A DNA stretch of 64,000 nt from Saccharospirillum impatiens DSM 12546 (lineage in GTDB: Bacteria; Pseudomonadota; Gammaproteobacteria; Pseudomonadales; Natronospirillaceae), in contig NZ_AUIH01000003.1 of the NCBI RefSeq assembly GCF_000423605.1, positions 1-64,000 on the forward strand, given 5' to 3'. The position numbers and the translations under genes are program-made. Numbering within the stretch: the first letter of the stretch is position 1; each line of letters starts with the position of its first letter. This document shows positions 37,067 to 46,998 of the stretch, one piece after another. The notes under the pieces were generated by a model. It had not been told where the DNA came from and made no database searches. It was given only the letters and a program-made list of their open reading frames with translations.

Positions 37067-40000
37067 TTATTGGCGAACCAGATCCACCAGAACGGTCCCC
37101 AGGTTACCGGGGTTCAGGCCGTCTGTTCCCAGACTGAATGAGCCATAATAGCGCTCACCGGCAACGGACCCGGGCAAGTTAAAGCCAAGATCGACGGTGA
37201 ATGGCTCTCCGCCTGGCACCGATACCGGTACGTCGACGTTGAGGTTACCCACATCGCCGGTCACCACAGCCGTGTGCAGTGTGAGCGCCTGGGGCTCGGC
37301 GTGTCCGGCCTCCCAGTTTTGAACCACGACCCACAGAGTACCGGCTGGCGGATTGGCGATGTTGACGTACTCCAGTGCCGACCCGGTTGCGGCGTAATCA
37401 ATCAGACTGGCAAAGCCCGGGTCATCACCCGATCCGACGAACACATCCAGATCACCCGATTCCGAGTCAGAAACGTCCACGACAAAGCGTGTCGCATTCT
37501 CCGGAACCTCGACGGTAAAGAAAAAGGTGCCGTCGACACCGGGGTCAAAACCATCGAAAGGGTTATCGTTGCTCGGGTCAGAAACCAGAGCCGATTCCGT
37601 TATGGTCGAAGCCGCCAACCCGGTTATGCGCACTTCAGCCGCACTGATGTCTACGGCCTTAAGGCCATCGAGACTGACAACATCACTGGCCAGTGGCGCC
37701 GTAATGGTGATGGCCCCGGGCAAATTGCTCAGCGCCGGTTGAACCGCGACCGGGAAATGCACATCGGGCACACGCCGGGTCAGGGATTTGAGCTGCAATT
37801 GCGCAAACTGCCATTCACCCACCGGTGCGCCCGATGCATCCGCCTCAATGGTTAACACCTGGCTCTCACCCGGCGCCAGACGGAATCGCTGCGGCGCAAC
37901 CGTCAGCCCAGTCTGGGGCTCTGCTCGCCAATGCGTCGACTGGTTCGAGACATTGGTCACGGTGCGCGTCCACTGACAGTTGACGACACACCGAGCCTGG
38001 CCAAGCCCCGTCAAGTTCAGGACCGCTGGCTCCCCCCCGACGAACGGATCGGCTGCCAGAAAGGCATCCTGCTGCTCGTCCAGAACCAATGCAGCCTGGG
38101 CCGCCCGGGGCAAATCAATTCGCCCACCGCCCATATCAAACGGATCAGCCTGGCGCGAGCCGTCTTCCTTGCGATGCTCTTTAACCGCCGTTGTCATCAT
38201 CGCGGATTGAATTTGCATGGGTGACCAGTCAGGGTGCAAAGCCGTCAGCAAAGCACCGGCGCCGGCGATGTGCGGGCTCGACATTGAGGTCCCCTGAATC
38301 ACAGTAAAGTCCTGATCGGCATCGCTATACCCCTCATGAAAGGCCGCAAAAATGGCCCGGCCCGGAGCGGTAATGTTGGGTTTAACCACACTGGGCACCG
38401 ATGGGTTTACACCGCGTGAACTGAAGTAAGCCAGCACATCGGCGGTTGCCTCGTCATGAACCAATTCAGTACCCGTCAGGCGACCCTGATGACCGTGACC
38501 CGAGGCCAACCAGTCTCGCAATCTGGAGGCATCGGTGTAGGTAATGTGAGTGGCGGGCAACACATGTGCATCTGTTTCCAGATAGCCCGACCCATCCGGC
38601 GTGGTCGGTTCCCGGGTAAGTATCATGCCACCGCCACCGTTGGCGGCAACGTGCTCACCTTTAGCAGCCCGGCCAATATCACCTGCCTCGCAGAGCACAA
38701 TCTCGCCGTTGAACCGCGCACTGAATTCGCCGGGCAGACACAACGGATTGGCAAAGTCTGACGCGTCTACAATCGGAGCCGGTCCATACCCGGAGGAAAC
38801 GCTCTGCCCGATAATCTCTCCCGGCGGTGGCGCGAGCCCTCCGGACAGATCAACCAGCGAATTTTTATAAAACAGAGGATGAGCGCTGGCGGCGACTGAT
38901 GTCACCCAGGGCGCATCCGCCGGGTTGCCCAGAGTGGCGAAGTCCGGACCTGAATTGCCAGCGGAGGTGGCGACAAAGATACCCGCATCCATCGCGGCCA
39001 GAAAAGCCAGTGAATCCGGATCGCCCCAGGGGTCGGATGCACCTCCGCCAATGGAATAGTTGATCACATCTACACCGTCGGCAATGGCCTGGTTGATGGC
39101 AAACAGGATGGCGCTCAGATAACACCCGGCTTCGGAGCACACGCTGTAAGCGATCACATTGGCCCGCGGTGCTACCCCGGCGATGTGTTTGCTCAGTTTG
39201 AAGCCTGCAGGCGTCGTGACAGTTGCGTTGTACACGAGGTTGCCGGCAGCCGTACCGGCGGTATGAGACCCGTGACCGTCTGTATCACGAGGGCTGCCCT
39301 CGTTGATCAGTTCATGCCCCCAGGCGCCAATCAACTTGTCGTTGCATGGAAAGCCGGGATCGTAAACATCGGAACCAGCATCACAAACCCCCAGATAAGT
39401 GTCATGGGGATTACGATGCCGGTAGCCGTCACTGTCTACCGCCGCAAAAGAATCACTGACCGGGTTAATCCCGGTATCAATAATACCCACAACAACGCCT
39501 TCACCCCGGGTTCCGGCCTGACCTGCCACACCTCTCCAGACTTCGGGGGCGCCGATCCAGGCGAAGCCACCTTCCCACAGGCAACCGGCGAGACCCAGAG
39601 TTGCGAGCACAGAAGCGGCCAGGCCATGACGTCGGTTCAGTCGCCCGGTCGCCAGCGCCCATACCAATGTGACCAGGGCCAGACTCAGGGCAGCGGCCAG
39701 AGACCACCACAGCCAGACCGTTGAATGCGTGTCGCTGGCAACTGGCAAGGCATAGCCGGAAGCGTCACTGGGCGATCGCGTCAACTGTCGCAACTCGTCT
39801 TTGTGGATACTGCGAATACCCGGTAAACCCGCCAACTGGCTAGCCTCGGTATTGGTCAGTTCAACCACCACCGCATTGACAGCCAGGTGAAACTGGTCGA
39901 CAACGTCTACGGAACGGCCCAGGCGAGCAGAGATTTGCTGCAGTAACTTAGCCTGTTGGGACTCAAGATACTGCCCATATGCCCGGACCTCCGGGGTTCG

Positions 40001-40336
40001 AACATCCAGCGACGCTCTGCCCTCGGGGCTGGTCGACTGATAGCCGGCTATATCACCCCGGTAGCGAGCCACAGCGGCCGCATCGCCAGTAATGATGTAT
40101 CGGTCAAAGGGCGTGGCCGCACGGCTGAACGGCTGGATACCGGGCGCCGCGGCCTGCTCTGAAGGACGAGCCTTCTCAAGCACATTTCGCTCACCGGTTA
40201 GGGTGCGTTCGGATACTTCAGATTCAGCCAGGGCAGTCGTCGCGACCAGAGACAGGCAAAGGCCTGCGATCAATGACGGCAGCGAAGCCCCAGACCATCT
40301 GCGGCGAAACCGCACGGTTAATTGAGACGGGGTCAT
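37067..40336 (-). CDS. Large subtilisin-like serine protease (S8 family)
   Basis: A 1089-residue exported protease. Order: signal peptide (about 15-38, ending ATTALA), I9-type propeptide (about 75-185), then an unusual hydrophobic block, then the catalytic domain with Asp287 in VGIIDTGIN, His355 in TDGHGSHTAG and Ser684 in GTSMSSPHIAG. A PA-type insertion lies between His and Ser (around 500-620), followed by a C-terminal Ig-like part and a pre-peptidase-like tail. The hydrophobic block holds a membrane helix (about 206-229), the basic stretch RLNRRHG, and a second hydrophobic run ending LGLAGC (Cys252). The start at 40336 follows AAGGA by 6 bases; an earlier ATG at 40369 has none. Confidence 0.92.
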   Translation of the reverse strand: MTPSQLTVRFRRRWSGASLPSLIAGLCLSLVATTALAESEVSERTLTGERNVLEKARPSEQAAAPGIQPFSRAATPFDRYIITGDAAAVARYRGDIAGYQSTSPEGRASLDVRTPEVRAYGQYLESQQAKLLQQISARLGRSVDVVDQFHLAVNAVVVELTNTEASQLAGLPGIRSIHKDELRQLTRSPSDASGYALPVASDTHSTVWLWWSLAAALSLALVTLVWALATGRLNRRHGLAASVLATLGLAGCLWEGGFAWIGAPEVWRGVAGQAGTRGEGVVVGIIDTGINPVSDSFAAVDSDGYRHRNPHDTYLGVCDAGSDVYDPGFPCNDKLIGAWGHELINEGSPRDTDGHGSHTAGTAAGNLVYNATVTTPAGFKLSKHIAGVAPRANVIAYSVCSEAGCYLSAILFAINQAIADGVDVINYSIGGGASDPWGDPDSLAFLAAMDAGIFVATSAGNSGPDFATLGNPADAPWVTSVAASAHPLFYKNSLVDLSGGLAPPPGEIIGQSVSSGYGPAPIVDASDFANPLCLPGEFSARFNGEIVLCEAGDIGRAAKGEHVAANGGGGMILTREPTTPDGSGYLETDAHVLPATHITYTDASRLRDWLASGHGHQGRLTGTELVHDEATADVLAYFSSRGVNPSVPSVVKPNITAPGRAIFAAFHEGYSDADQDFTVIQGTSMSSPHIAGAGALLTALHPDWSPMQIQSAMMTTAVKEHRKEDGSRQADPFDMGGGRIDLPRAAQAALVLDEQQDAFLAADPFVGGEPAVLNLTGLGQARCVVNCQWTRTVTNVSNQSTHWRAEPQTGLTVAPQRFRLAPGESQVLTIEADASGAPVGEWQFAQLQLKSLTRRVPDVHFPVAVQPALSNLPGAITITAPLASDVVSLDGLKAVDISAAEVRITGLAASTITESALVSDPSNDNPFDGFDPGVDGTFFFTVEVPENATRFVVDVSDSESGDLDVFVGSGDDPGFASLIDYAATGSALEYVNIANPPAGTLWVVVQNWEAGHAEPQALTLHTAVVTGDVGNLNVDVPVSVPGGEPFTVDLGFNLPGSVAGERYYGSFSLGTDGLNPGNLGTVLVDLVRQ

Positions 40337-40369
40337 GTCATTTCCTTGTTTGTCGAAGTTGAGAAACAC

Positions 40370-40721
40370 GGAGCCCCTCCGGGTTCACCGCGTATCACAG
40401 GCCTGGAGACAACATGACCTAACAAGTGCCTGAACCACACCCCCGAAAGAGCAAGTCAGAGACTGCTTAGTGGGCCACCTTCCGACAAAACGCCTGCATC
40501 CTTGCCCGATTCACGCAACGATCCGTCACTGGATCGAAGACAGGCCGTAAAACGGAAGCTTCAGGCACGCTAGCAGCTTGCAGGGCGTTGAGGGAATATT
40601 AGTGGCGGAACTGAGACCGATTTAGCACTTTAAATCGGTCAACACTTTGTAAAGAGGAGATTACAGAAGGTCTAAAAGGTATTGATGACGCCTGCGAAAC
40701 ACAGGCGCCATCGCTCGTCAT
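40370..40721. other. Gene-free spacer upstream of the protease
   Basis: No gene is seen in these 350 bp. A perfect 10-bp palindrome GACCGATTTA-GCACTT-TAAATCGGTC lies at 40615-40640, without a T-run. It is about 80 bp beyond the end of the VasI-like gene and could be a transcript-end hairpin or an operator of the protease gene. Confidence 0.5.
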
Positions 40722-41390
40722 TCAAAACCGGCAGGACGTTCGCATGGGTTCAATGACATCGCTGAAGCCTGTCATGTCAAACTCAGCGGTGATGGCAGAG
40801 TAGTTATAGGGTGTGGTTCGAAACACCAGAGTTGCATTACCGGCCTTTACTTCAGCCTCGAGTTGATTGACGAGGTCGACTTTGGAAAATCCTGATTCAA
40901 CACCGGAAAAAATGGTCCGCTCCCGAAAACGATCGGTCTGCCAGGTACCAGTGACCGACCCACCCTGGCCTATCCGGGTGGTAACCTCCGGCGAGGTACT
41001 GGGCAGAAACTCACCCCAGTTGAGGACCAGTTGATAATCACCCGGCCGGGTCGAATCGCAGGTAAGTTCCATCTCGATCGGGTTTCGACGACGGTTAAGC
41101 CCACGGTCCGATCGCAGAAAGACAGCGTGTTCGGTCTGACCGGTAATGGGGTCAGAAGTCGACTCATAGTCAAATTTCCCAATGTCTCTCGACACACTTT
41201 CTGCACTGGGCAGCGCCTGCTCCGCATCGTCGTAACATTGATAGCGCTGTGTCTGTTCCGCCACTGAGCGACACGCCTGAATGGCTTCTGTAATGGATTC
41301 AGCCTGGCTGACAGGAGCGGTCATCATGCCACCCGCAACCAGGCCAACAATGAGGGCAGATTTGCACGGATACGATACACCAACGGTCAT
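40722..41390 (-). CDS. VasI/TagO-like exported protein
   Basis: A 222-residue protein with a signal peptide (about 8-30, ending VSQA) and the early motif IQACRSVAEQTQRYQCYDDA, which matches the paired Cys start of the VasI/TagO proteins associated with type VI secretion. The middle (TTRIGQGGSVTGTWQTDRF) and end (TPYNYSAITAEFDMTGFSDV) fit the same family. No type VI genes are nearby, so it is a stand-alone member here. The ATG at 41390 is preferred for its signal peptide; AGGAG is 12 bases upstream, which is loose. An upstream ATG at 41501 adds an unlikely stretch. Confidence 0.68.
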   Translation of the reverse strand: MTVGVSYPCKSALIVGLVAGGMMTAPVSQAESITEAIQACRSVAEQTQRYQCYDDAEQALPSAESVSRDIGKFDYESTSDPITGQTEHAVFLRSDRGLNRRRNPIEMELTCDSTRPGDYQLVLNWGEFLPSTSPEVTTRIGQGGSVTGTWQTDRFRERTIFSGVESGFSKVDLVNQLEAEVKAGNATLVFRTTPYNYSAITAEFDMTGFSDVIEPMRTSCRF

Positions 41391-41548
41391 GTCTGCGTGG
41401 TACTCCTGTTCATACGCATGATAGAACGGTTCATAAAACCGGACTTGGGCGGCCGTGCTCAGACCTGGCAACCACCGCCGCAACCCAAAGCCGGTCAACA
41501 TGATTGCTTGCCATCATGCCCGACCGCTGTTGAAAGCGAAACCGTGCC

Positions 41549-42298
41549 TTAACCCGGCATCACATTAAACGCCTGCAAACCGCGCTGACGCTGACGCCCC
41601 TGACGATGCGACTCATTGAGACACGACTCGACAAATCCAAGGTGTGCCTGCGAGGCTCGCTGGGCCGACTCGGCATCCCCCTCAAGAATAGCCTCGAGTA
41701 GGCATTTGTGCTGTGCCAACAGTCGGTCAGCGGTGTCGCCCTGCCCGGCAATCTGAAACACACTCTCGGCAATCGAGGTCGCCAAAACCCGAAACAGCGC
41801 CTTCATACTATGCAGCAGCACGGTGTTATGGCTGGCTTCAGCGATGGCCAAATGAAAATCAGCATCGGCCCGGGCCTGCTCTTCAGCGTTGCCCGCCGCA
41901 TGGCTTCGCTCCAACTCAATCACACAGGCCTGCAATCGTTGTCGGTCTGAGTGGGTCAGGCGCAGGGCAGCGTACCAGGCCGCCATACCTTCCAGTGCGT
42001 TCCGGTACTCAAGAATGTCGTACTGATAGTCCTTATCGTTACTGAGCAGGGCCAATAACGGATCACTGAATCCGTCGCCCAGGTGCTGACACACCCGATG
42101 CCCACCACCCTGACGAGTTTCCAGCCAGCCACGGGCTGCCAGTGTGGTCAGCGCCTGGCGCAAGGTCGGGCGGGATACGCCCAAACGAACCGCCAGTTCA
42201 CGCTCAGGTGGTAACTGACTCCCTACCGGATACTGCCCCTCGGTAATGGCTTTCTCGACGACACGGGCGACCTGGTCCGACATTCGCTCTGCTTTCAT
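41549..42298 (-). CDS. FadR/GntR-family regulator, LldR-like
   Basis: A 249-residue regulator. The N-terminal winged helix-turn-helix includes SQLPPERELAVRLGVSRPTL (about 28-47) and the C-terminal FCD domain has DADFHLAIAEASHNTVLLHS with metal-binding His/Asp residues. It is divergent from lutABC and a perfect operator of the PdhR/LldR kind lies between them, so lactate-controlled repression is likely. ATG at 42298 has GGAGG 6 bases upstream; earlier in-frame ATGs run through the operator region and are unlikely starts. Confidence 0.88.
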   Translation of the reverse strand: MKAERMSDQVARVVEKAITEGQYPVGSQLPPERELAVRLGVSRPTLRQALTTLAARGWLETRQGGGHRVCQHLGDGFSDPLLALLSNDKDYQYDILEYRNALEGMAAWYAALRLTHSDRQRLQACVIELERSHAAGNAEEQARADADFHLAIAEASHNTVLLHSMKALFRVLATSIAESVFQIAGQGDTADRLLAQHKCLLEAILEGDAESAQRASQAHLGFVESCLNESHRQGRQRQRGLQAFNVMPG

Positions 42299-42387
42299 GG
42301 CACACCTCCAGATACAACACCCGCCAGGGCAACAAGACCGATTGACAGCCATCGCGACTGCGCCTATTCTCAACGAAAACAATTGGT

Positions 42388-42406
42388 AAATTGGTATTAC
42401 CAATTT
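42388..42406. promoter_or_regulatory. LldR/PdhR-type operator upstream of lutABC
   Basis: AAATTGGTATTACCAATTT is a perfect palindrome that matches the PdhR/LldR site ATTGGTnnnACCAAT. A further half site AATTGGTAAA lies immediately before it (42381-42390). It stands 68 bp upstream of lutA and about 90 bp from the start of the divergent regulator. Confidence 0.8.
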
Positions 42407-42473
42407 ATCTGGCATCGTACTCCATACCGGACCAGCGATGCAACCGTGCACGCTCATTTCAGTCGAGGTTCCC

Positions 42474-43247
42474 ATGTCACAGCCTGTCATTCTCTACCCA
42501 AACAAGCCGGAAAAGGTGTACTTGTTTGGCACCTGCCTGGTCGACTTGTTCTACCCGGAAGCCGGGCTCGCCGGTGTCGACCTGCTGGAGCGGGAAGGCA
42601 TTGAGGTTATTTACCCTCAGGATCAAACCTGCTGCGGGCAGCCCGCCTACACCTCGGGGCGCAGTGATGAAGCACGGGCGGTGGCAAAAACTCAACTGGA
42701 TCTGTTTCCCGAAGACTGGCCGGTCGTCGTGCCCTCTGGCTCCTGTGCCGGCATGATGCGACATCAGTACCCCAAGTTGTTTGAGGGCACCGAAGACGCC
42801 GATCGCGCGCTCAAACTCGCCAGGCGGGTCTGGGATCTGGCGGACTTTCTGGTCAATGTGTGTCAGATCCAACTGACCGATACCGGAGAACCGACGACCA
42901 TTGCCTTGCATACCTCCTGTTCATCGCGCCGCGAGATGGGCGTCGCAGACAGCGGTCCGGCCCTGCTTCGCCAATTGAACAATGTCACCCTGGTGGAGCC
43001 TGCAAAGGTCGCCGAATGTTGCGGTTTCGGGGGTTCCTTCGCTGTCCGGCACGCCGATATCTCAGGCGCCATGGCGACTGACAAAGTCGCCGCTTTGACA
43101 CAAACCGGTTGCGACCGTTTTCTCAGCACCGACTGCGGATGCCTGATGAATCTTGCCGGCGTTGCCAAAAAACAAAAAATGGCCCTGCCCGGAGAGCACC
43201 TGCTGAGCTTTCTCTGGCACCGCTCCCAGCCAAACCGGGAGGCCTGA
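42474..43247 (+). CDS. lutA: L-lactate oxidation complex protein LutA
   Basis: A 257-residue Fe-S protein of the LutABC lactate oxidase complex. It has two CCG domains: FGTCLVDLFYPEAG with DQTCCGQPAYTSG, and HTSCSSRREMGVAD with AECCGFGGSFAVRH. These cysteines bind an Fe-S cluster. The ATG at 42474 has GAGG 5 bases before it. It precedes lutB by 3 bp in the same operon. Confidence 0.93.
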   Translation: MSQPVILYPNKPEKVYLFGTCLVDLFYPEAGLAGVDLLEREGIEVIYPQDQTCCGQPAYTSGRSDEARAVAKTQLDLFPEDWPVVVPSGSCAGMMRHQYPKLFEGTEDADRALKLARRVWDLADFLVNVCQIQLTDTGEPTTIALHTSCSSRREMGVADSGPALLRQLNNVTLVEPAKVAECCGFGGSFAVRHADISGAMATDKVAALTQTGCDRFLSTDCGCLMNLAGVAKKQKMALPGEHLLSFLWHRSQPNREA

Positions 43248-43250
43248 TCG

Positions 43251-44696
43251 ATGCCTCAGACCTTACAACAGAGCCACAACAGCGCCATCAACTTTCAACC
43301 CCAGGTAAAGTCTGCCCTGGCCAATACTCAGCTGCGCGGTAACTTCGACCGCGCCATGACCGGGCTAATGCACAAACGCACGATGGCCTTTGCCGACTGG
43401 GACCTGGAGGCTCTGCGCGACCTGGGCCAGGCCATTCGACAACAGTCGCTGCGACAACTTCCCGACTTGCTTGAGCAGTTGGAACGCCAGTGCCAGGCAA
43501 ATGGCATCCAGGTGCATTGGGCACGCGATGGCGACGAAGCCTGTCAGGTGGTCACCGAGATCTGCCAGCAGCGCCAGGCTAAAACGGTGATCAAGGGTAA
43601 GTCGATGGTCACTGAAGAGATGGAGTTGAACGCTCATCTGGAACAACGCGGCTATACCGTGCTCGAATCGGATCTCGGTGAATACATTGTGCAAATGGCC
43701 AAAGAAACGCCGTCGCACATTATTATGCCGGCAATCCACAAGAACACCGCTGAAATTGCCGAACTGATGCACACCATGACCGGTGTCGAACAACGCGAAG
43801 ACGCCCATTACCTGACCGACCAGGCCCGACAGCAACTGCGTGAAAAATTCATGCAAGCCGATGTAGGCATTTCAGGTGTGAATTTCGCCGTCGCTGACAG
43901 CGGTACCCTTTGCCTGGTCGAGAACGAGGGGAATGGTCGTCTGACCACCACCACACCGCCCTGTCACATCGCCGTAACCGGCATCGAGAAAGTTGTTCCC
44001 AGCCTGACCGATGTGGCTCCGTTGCTGAGCTTGCTCACCCGATCAGCCACCGGTCAGTCCATCACCACCTACGTCAACATGATCAGCCGCCCGCGCCAGC
44101 CAGATGAAAAAGACGGACCGGAAGCGGTGCATCTGGTCCTGGTCGACAATGGCCGCTCCGACATCTATCAGGATGAAGAACTGGCCGAGACCCTGCAGTG
44201 CATTCGCTGCGGCGCTTGCATGAACCATTGCCCGGTCTATACCCGCATTGGAGGCCATGCCTACGGTACAACCTACCCGGGCCCCATCGGTCAGGTATTG
44301 ATGCCGCAACTGCTGGGGCTTGAGCAAACGCCGGACTTCGCCAGCGCCTCCTCCCTGTGCGGCTCTTGCGGTGAGGTGTGCCCGGTGCGGATTCCGCTAC
44401 CCAGCCTGCTGCTGCGCCTGCGCCGCGAAGCCGTCGACGGAGACCGGACGCGAGCCTCCACGGTTCCCGGTCATGGTAGCAAGCGCTCAAACCTGGAATC
44501 GCTAATCTGGGCTGTCTGGCGACTGGTGCATCGCCGCCCCGGGCTGTATCGACTGACTACCCGACTGGCCAGCCAACTAAGGGCACTCAGCCCCAAACGA
44601 CTCGGCGGCTGGACCCGCTATCGCAGCGCCCCGAAACTGGCAAAAACGACCCTGCACAGCGCCATGAATAACCGCTCAAAGAGGCAACAACCATGA
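43251..44696 (+). CDS. lutB: L-lactate oxidation complex protein LutB
   Basis: A 481-residue protein with an N-terminal LUD domain (about 60-300) and two 4Fe-4S motifs, CIRCGACMNHCP (about 321-332) and CGSCGEVCPVRIP (about 371-383). GGAGG lies 8 bases before the ATG. It is the electron-carrying subunit that lets the complex pass electrons from L-lactate. The stop overlaps the lutC start (ATGA). Confidence 0.95.
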   Translation: MPQTLQQSHNSAINFQPQVKSALANTQLRGNFDRAMTGLMHKRTMAFADWDLEALRDLGQAIRQQSLRQLPDLLEQLERQCQANGIQVHWARDGDEACQVVTEICQQRQAKTVIKGKSMVTEEMELNAHLEQRGYTVLESDLGEYIVQMAKETPSHIIMPAIHKNTAEIAELMHTMTGVEQREDAHYLTDQARQQLREKFMQADVGISGVNFAVADSGTLCLVENEGNGRLTTTTPPCHIAVTGIEKVVPSLTDVAPLLSLLTRSATGQSITTYVNMISRPRQPDEKDGPEAVHLVLVDNGRSDIYQDEELAETLQCIRCGACMNHCPVYTRIGGHAYGTTYPGPIGQVLMPQLLGLEQTPDFASASSLCGSCGEVCPVRIPLPSLLLRLRREAVDGDRTRASTVPGHGSKRSNLESLIWAVWRLVHRRPGLYRLTTRLASQLRALSPKRLGGWTRYRSAPKLAKTTLHSAMNNRSKRQQP

Positions 44697-45349
44697 CTTC
44701 CTCTGCCCGTCAGACCATTTTAAGCCGCCTGCGTGAGCGCACGTCTCAACCGGCCAGTCAGCCGCCCGACTTCCGTGTCATGAACACGCGCCGCTGGTCG
44801 CTTGAAGACGGCATTGAGCGCTTCATCGCTCAACAAGCCTCGGTTCACGGCGACGTGCAACGAGTGCATGAGCCCGACCTGGCAACAGCGGTGTTATCGC
44901 GGTTACATCAGGCAGGCGCTCACCGGGTCCTGATTGCTCCCAGCCAAGGGCTGCGTGATGCCCTGGTAACCCGTGCACAAAACATCGACTTTCAGGGTTA
45001 CGACCAGAAAGTGGAAGCTTGGCAAAGCGAGCTGTTTCACCAAACCGATGCCGCCATAACGAGCTGCCATGCAGGGCTCGCCGACACCGGATCCCTGGTA
45101 GTGATCCCCAGCCCCGAAGAGCCCAGGCTAATGACCCTGGCACCGCCGCTGCATATCGCCATTTTGCCGGTCAGCCGACTGTTCAGCAGCTGGTACCAAC
45201 TGATCACAGAGGAGGACTGGACAGGCCCCATGCCAACCAATACCCTGCTGATCTCCGGGCCGTCCAAGACGGCGGACATCGAGCAAACACTGGTCTATGG
45301 GGCTCACGGCCCCAAAGCGTTAACGGTTTTCCTGGTCGATGGGATCTGA
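44693..45349 (+). CDS. lutC: L-lactate oxidation complex protein LutC
   Basis: A 218-residue LUD-domain protein, third subunit of the LutABC complex. It shows the pattern AAITSCHAGLADTGSLVVIP near 117 and typical C-terminus PSKTADIEQTLVYGAHGPKA. The start overlaps the lutB stop. No lactate permease is nearby. Confidence 0.92.
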   Translation: MTSSARQTILSRLRERTSQPASQPPDFRVMNTRRWSLEDGIERFIAQQASVHGDVQRVHEPDLATAVLSRLHQAGAHRVLIAPSQGLRDALVTRAQNIDFQGYDQKVEAWQSELFHQTDAAITSCHAGLADTGSLVVIPSPEEPRLMTLAPPLHIAILPVSRLFSSWYQLITEEDWTGPMPTNTLLISGPSKTADIEQTLVYGAHGPKALTVFLVDGI

Positions 45350-45357
45350 CAAACGGC

Positions 45358-45384
45358 TAATCATGAAGGAGCATCGGCCGATAC
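45358..45384 (+). promoter_or_regulatory. Candidate sigma-28 promoter of the Aer-like receptor
   Basis: TAAT at 45358-45361, 15 bases, then GCCGATAC at 45377-45384: one mismatch in each box from the sigma-28 consensus TAAA-N15-GCCGATAA. It lies about 40 bp upstream of the receptor start. Confidence 0.6.
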
Positions 45385-45423
45385 ATTTCTAAATTGCTTT
45401 TGGCCAGACTGCTCAGGAACCCG

Positions 45424-46995
45424 ATGTCTATGCGCAACAATCAACCAGTCACTGATCGTGAATATGTCCTGGCGGACGACCAACAACTGATCTCATCAAC
45501 GGACCGAAAAGGCCGTATACAACATTGCAATCAGGCTTTCATTGATGCCAGCGGCTTTTCCCGCGAAGAACTGATCGGACAACCGCATAACCTGATCCGC
45601 CACCCAGATATGCCACCTGCTGCCTTCGACAACATGTGGACTTACCTTAAAACGGGCAGCCCCTGGATGGGTCTGGTCAAAAACCGCCGCAAAGACGGTG
45701 GGTTTTACTGGGTCAATGCGTATGTAACTCCCATCACCAAAGGTGGCGAAGTTGTCGGGTATGAGTCAGTGAGGGTCAAAGCCGAACGCGAAGACATCGA
45801 CCGGGCCACGCGCATATATCAACGCATCAATGCAGGCAAATCCGGGATTGCACCACTGCGCCGACTGCGAGATGCAGCCTCAGCCCTGGGGCCCGCAACC
45901 ATACTCGTCGCGATGTTGATGACTCTGGGGGCTTACAGTGGCCAATGGCTGGCCGCGCTGGCCGGTGCGAGCGCCGTTGTTGTAGCGACTTTCTACGGTC
46001 ACCGGGTCCGGAAACAGTCTCTGGCAACCATTGCCGGGAAACTGGAAGGACGATTCAACGACACCCTGATCGCCAGCACCTATTCCGATGCCTCACTGAC
46101 CCTGGCTCGGGTAGAGCTTGCTGCCAGCGTAACCAGTGCTCACCTGAACACGGTGCTGACCCGCATTGATGATGCTGCTCGCCAGGTGTTTCAGCAGTCG
46201 CAGAAGGCCCATGATCTGGCGGGCCAGTCCGAACACGCAATTGATGAGTTGCAAAGCGAAACAACCCAGATCGCGGCAGCCATTAACGAAATGACGGCCA
46301 CCATCCACGAAGTTTCGGGCAATGTTCAGGTAACAGCCAATGAAGCCGATACCGCTCACGATTTGGCAGAGAAAGGCACCCGTACCGTTCAGCAAACGCG
46401 CGATGAAATCCAGCAACTGGCTGAGGCTGTGCAATCGATTGGCGCTACAGTCAGTGAAGTGGTCGCCCAGACCGATTCGATCTCCAAGGCGGCAGAACTG
46501 ATTCAGAGCGTCACCGATCAAACTAACTTGCTGGCGCTGAACGCCGCGATTGAAGCGGCCCGGGCCGGAGAACACGGTCGGGGTTTTGCTGTCGTGGCGG
46601 ATGAAGTGCGCTCGCTGGCCGTGCGCACGACGGAAACGACTCAGCAGATTCAGAACATAATCGACAACCTGAAATCAAAAACCGGCGAAGCCGAAGCTGC
46701 AGCCGAAGCGGGTAGAACCATTGCTGAACAAGGTGTCGCCAGAGTCGAAGAAGCTGACCAGGCCCTGCATGAGATCGCCAGTGCAGTCAGCCGTATTACC
46801 GAAATGACGCACCAAATGGCTACTTCCATAGAGGAACAAAGCCAGGTTTCCGAAGAAATCAACCAGCAACTGACCCGCATCAGCGGCCTGGCGGATCACA
46901 GCCTCGACCAGGCCCACAGCTCGGTTTCTGGCGCCCAGGCCATGAATGACTTGTCTAACGAGTTGCATGAGCTGGTTGAATTGTTTCGTCCGTGA
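45424..46995 (+). CDS. PAS-domain chemoreceptor, Aer-like
   Basis: A 523-residue energy-taxis receptor. The N-terminal PAS domain (about 15-120: [20 protein letters not shown]-type start, [20 protein letters not shown]) would bind FAD as in Aer. Two hydrophobic helices lie at about 150-190, followed by the signalling domain with [20 protein letters not shown] near residue 365. There is no large periplasmic domain, so it would sense internal redox state. ATG at 45424 follows AGGA by 5 bases; 45430 is also possible. Confidence 0.9.
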   Translation: MSMRNNQPVTDREYVLADDQQLISSTDRKGRIQHCNQAFIDASGFSREELIGQPHNLIRHPDMPPAAFDNMWTYLKTGSPWMGLVKNRRKDGGFYWVNAYVTPITKGGEVVGYESVRVKAEREDIDRATRIYQRINAGKSGIAPLRRLRDAASALGPATILVAMLMTLGAYSGQWLAALAGASAVVVATFYGHRVRKQSLATIAGKLEGRFNDTLIASTYSDASLTLARVELAASVTSAHLNTVLTRIDDAARQVFQQSQKAHDLAGQSEHAIDELQSETTQIAAAINEMTATIHEVSGNVQVTANEADTAHDLAEKGTRTVQQTRDEIQQLAEAVQSIGATVSEVVAQTDSISKAAELIQSVTDQTNLLALNAAIEAARAGEHGRGFAVVADEVRSLAVRTTETTQQIQNIIDNLKSKTGEAEAAAEAGRTIAEQGVARVEEADQALHEIASAVSRITEMTHQMATSIEEQSQVSEEINQQLTRISGLADHSLDQAHSSVSGAQAMNDLSNELHELVELFRP

Positions 46996-46998
46996 ACG

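Noticed and set aside
40722-41390. Part of a type VI secretion cluster
   Set aside because: No other type VI component is found within the window.
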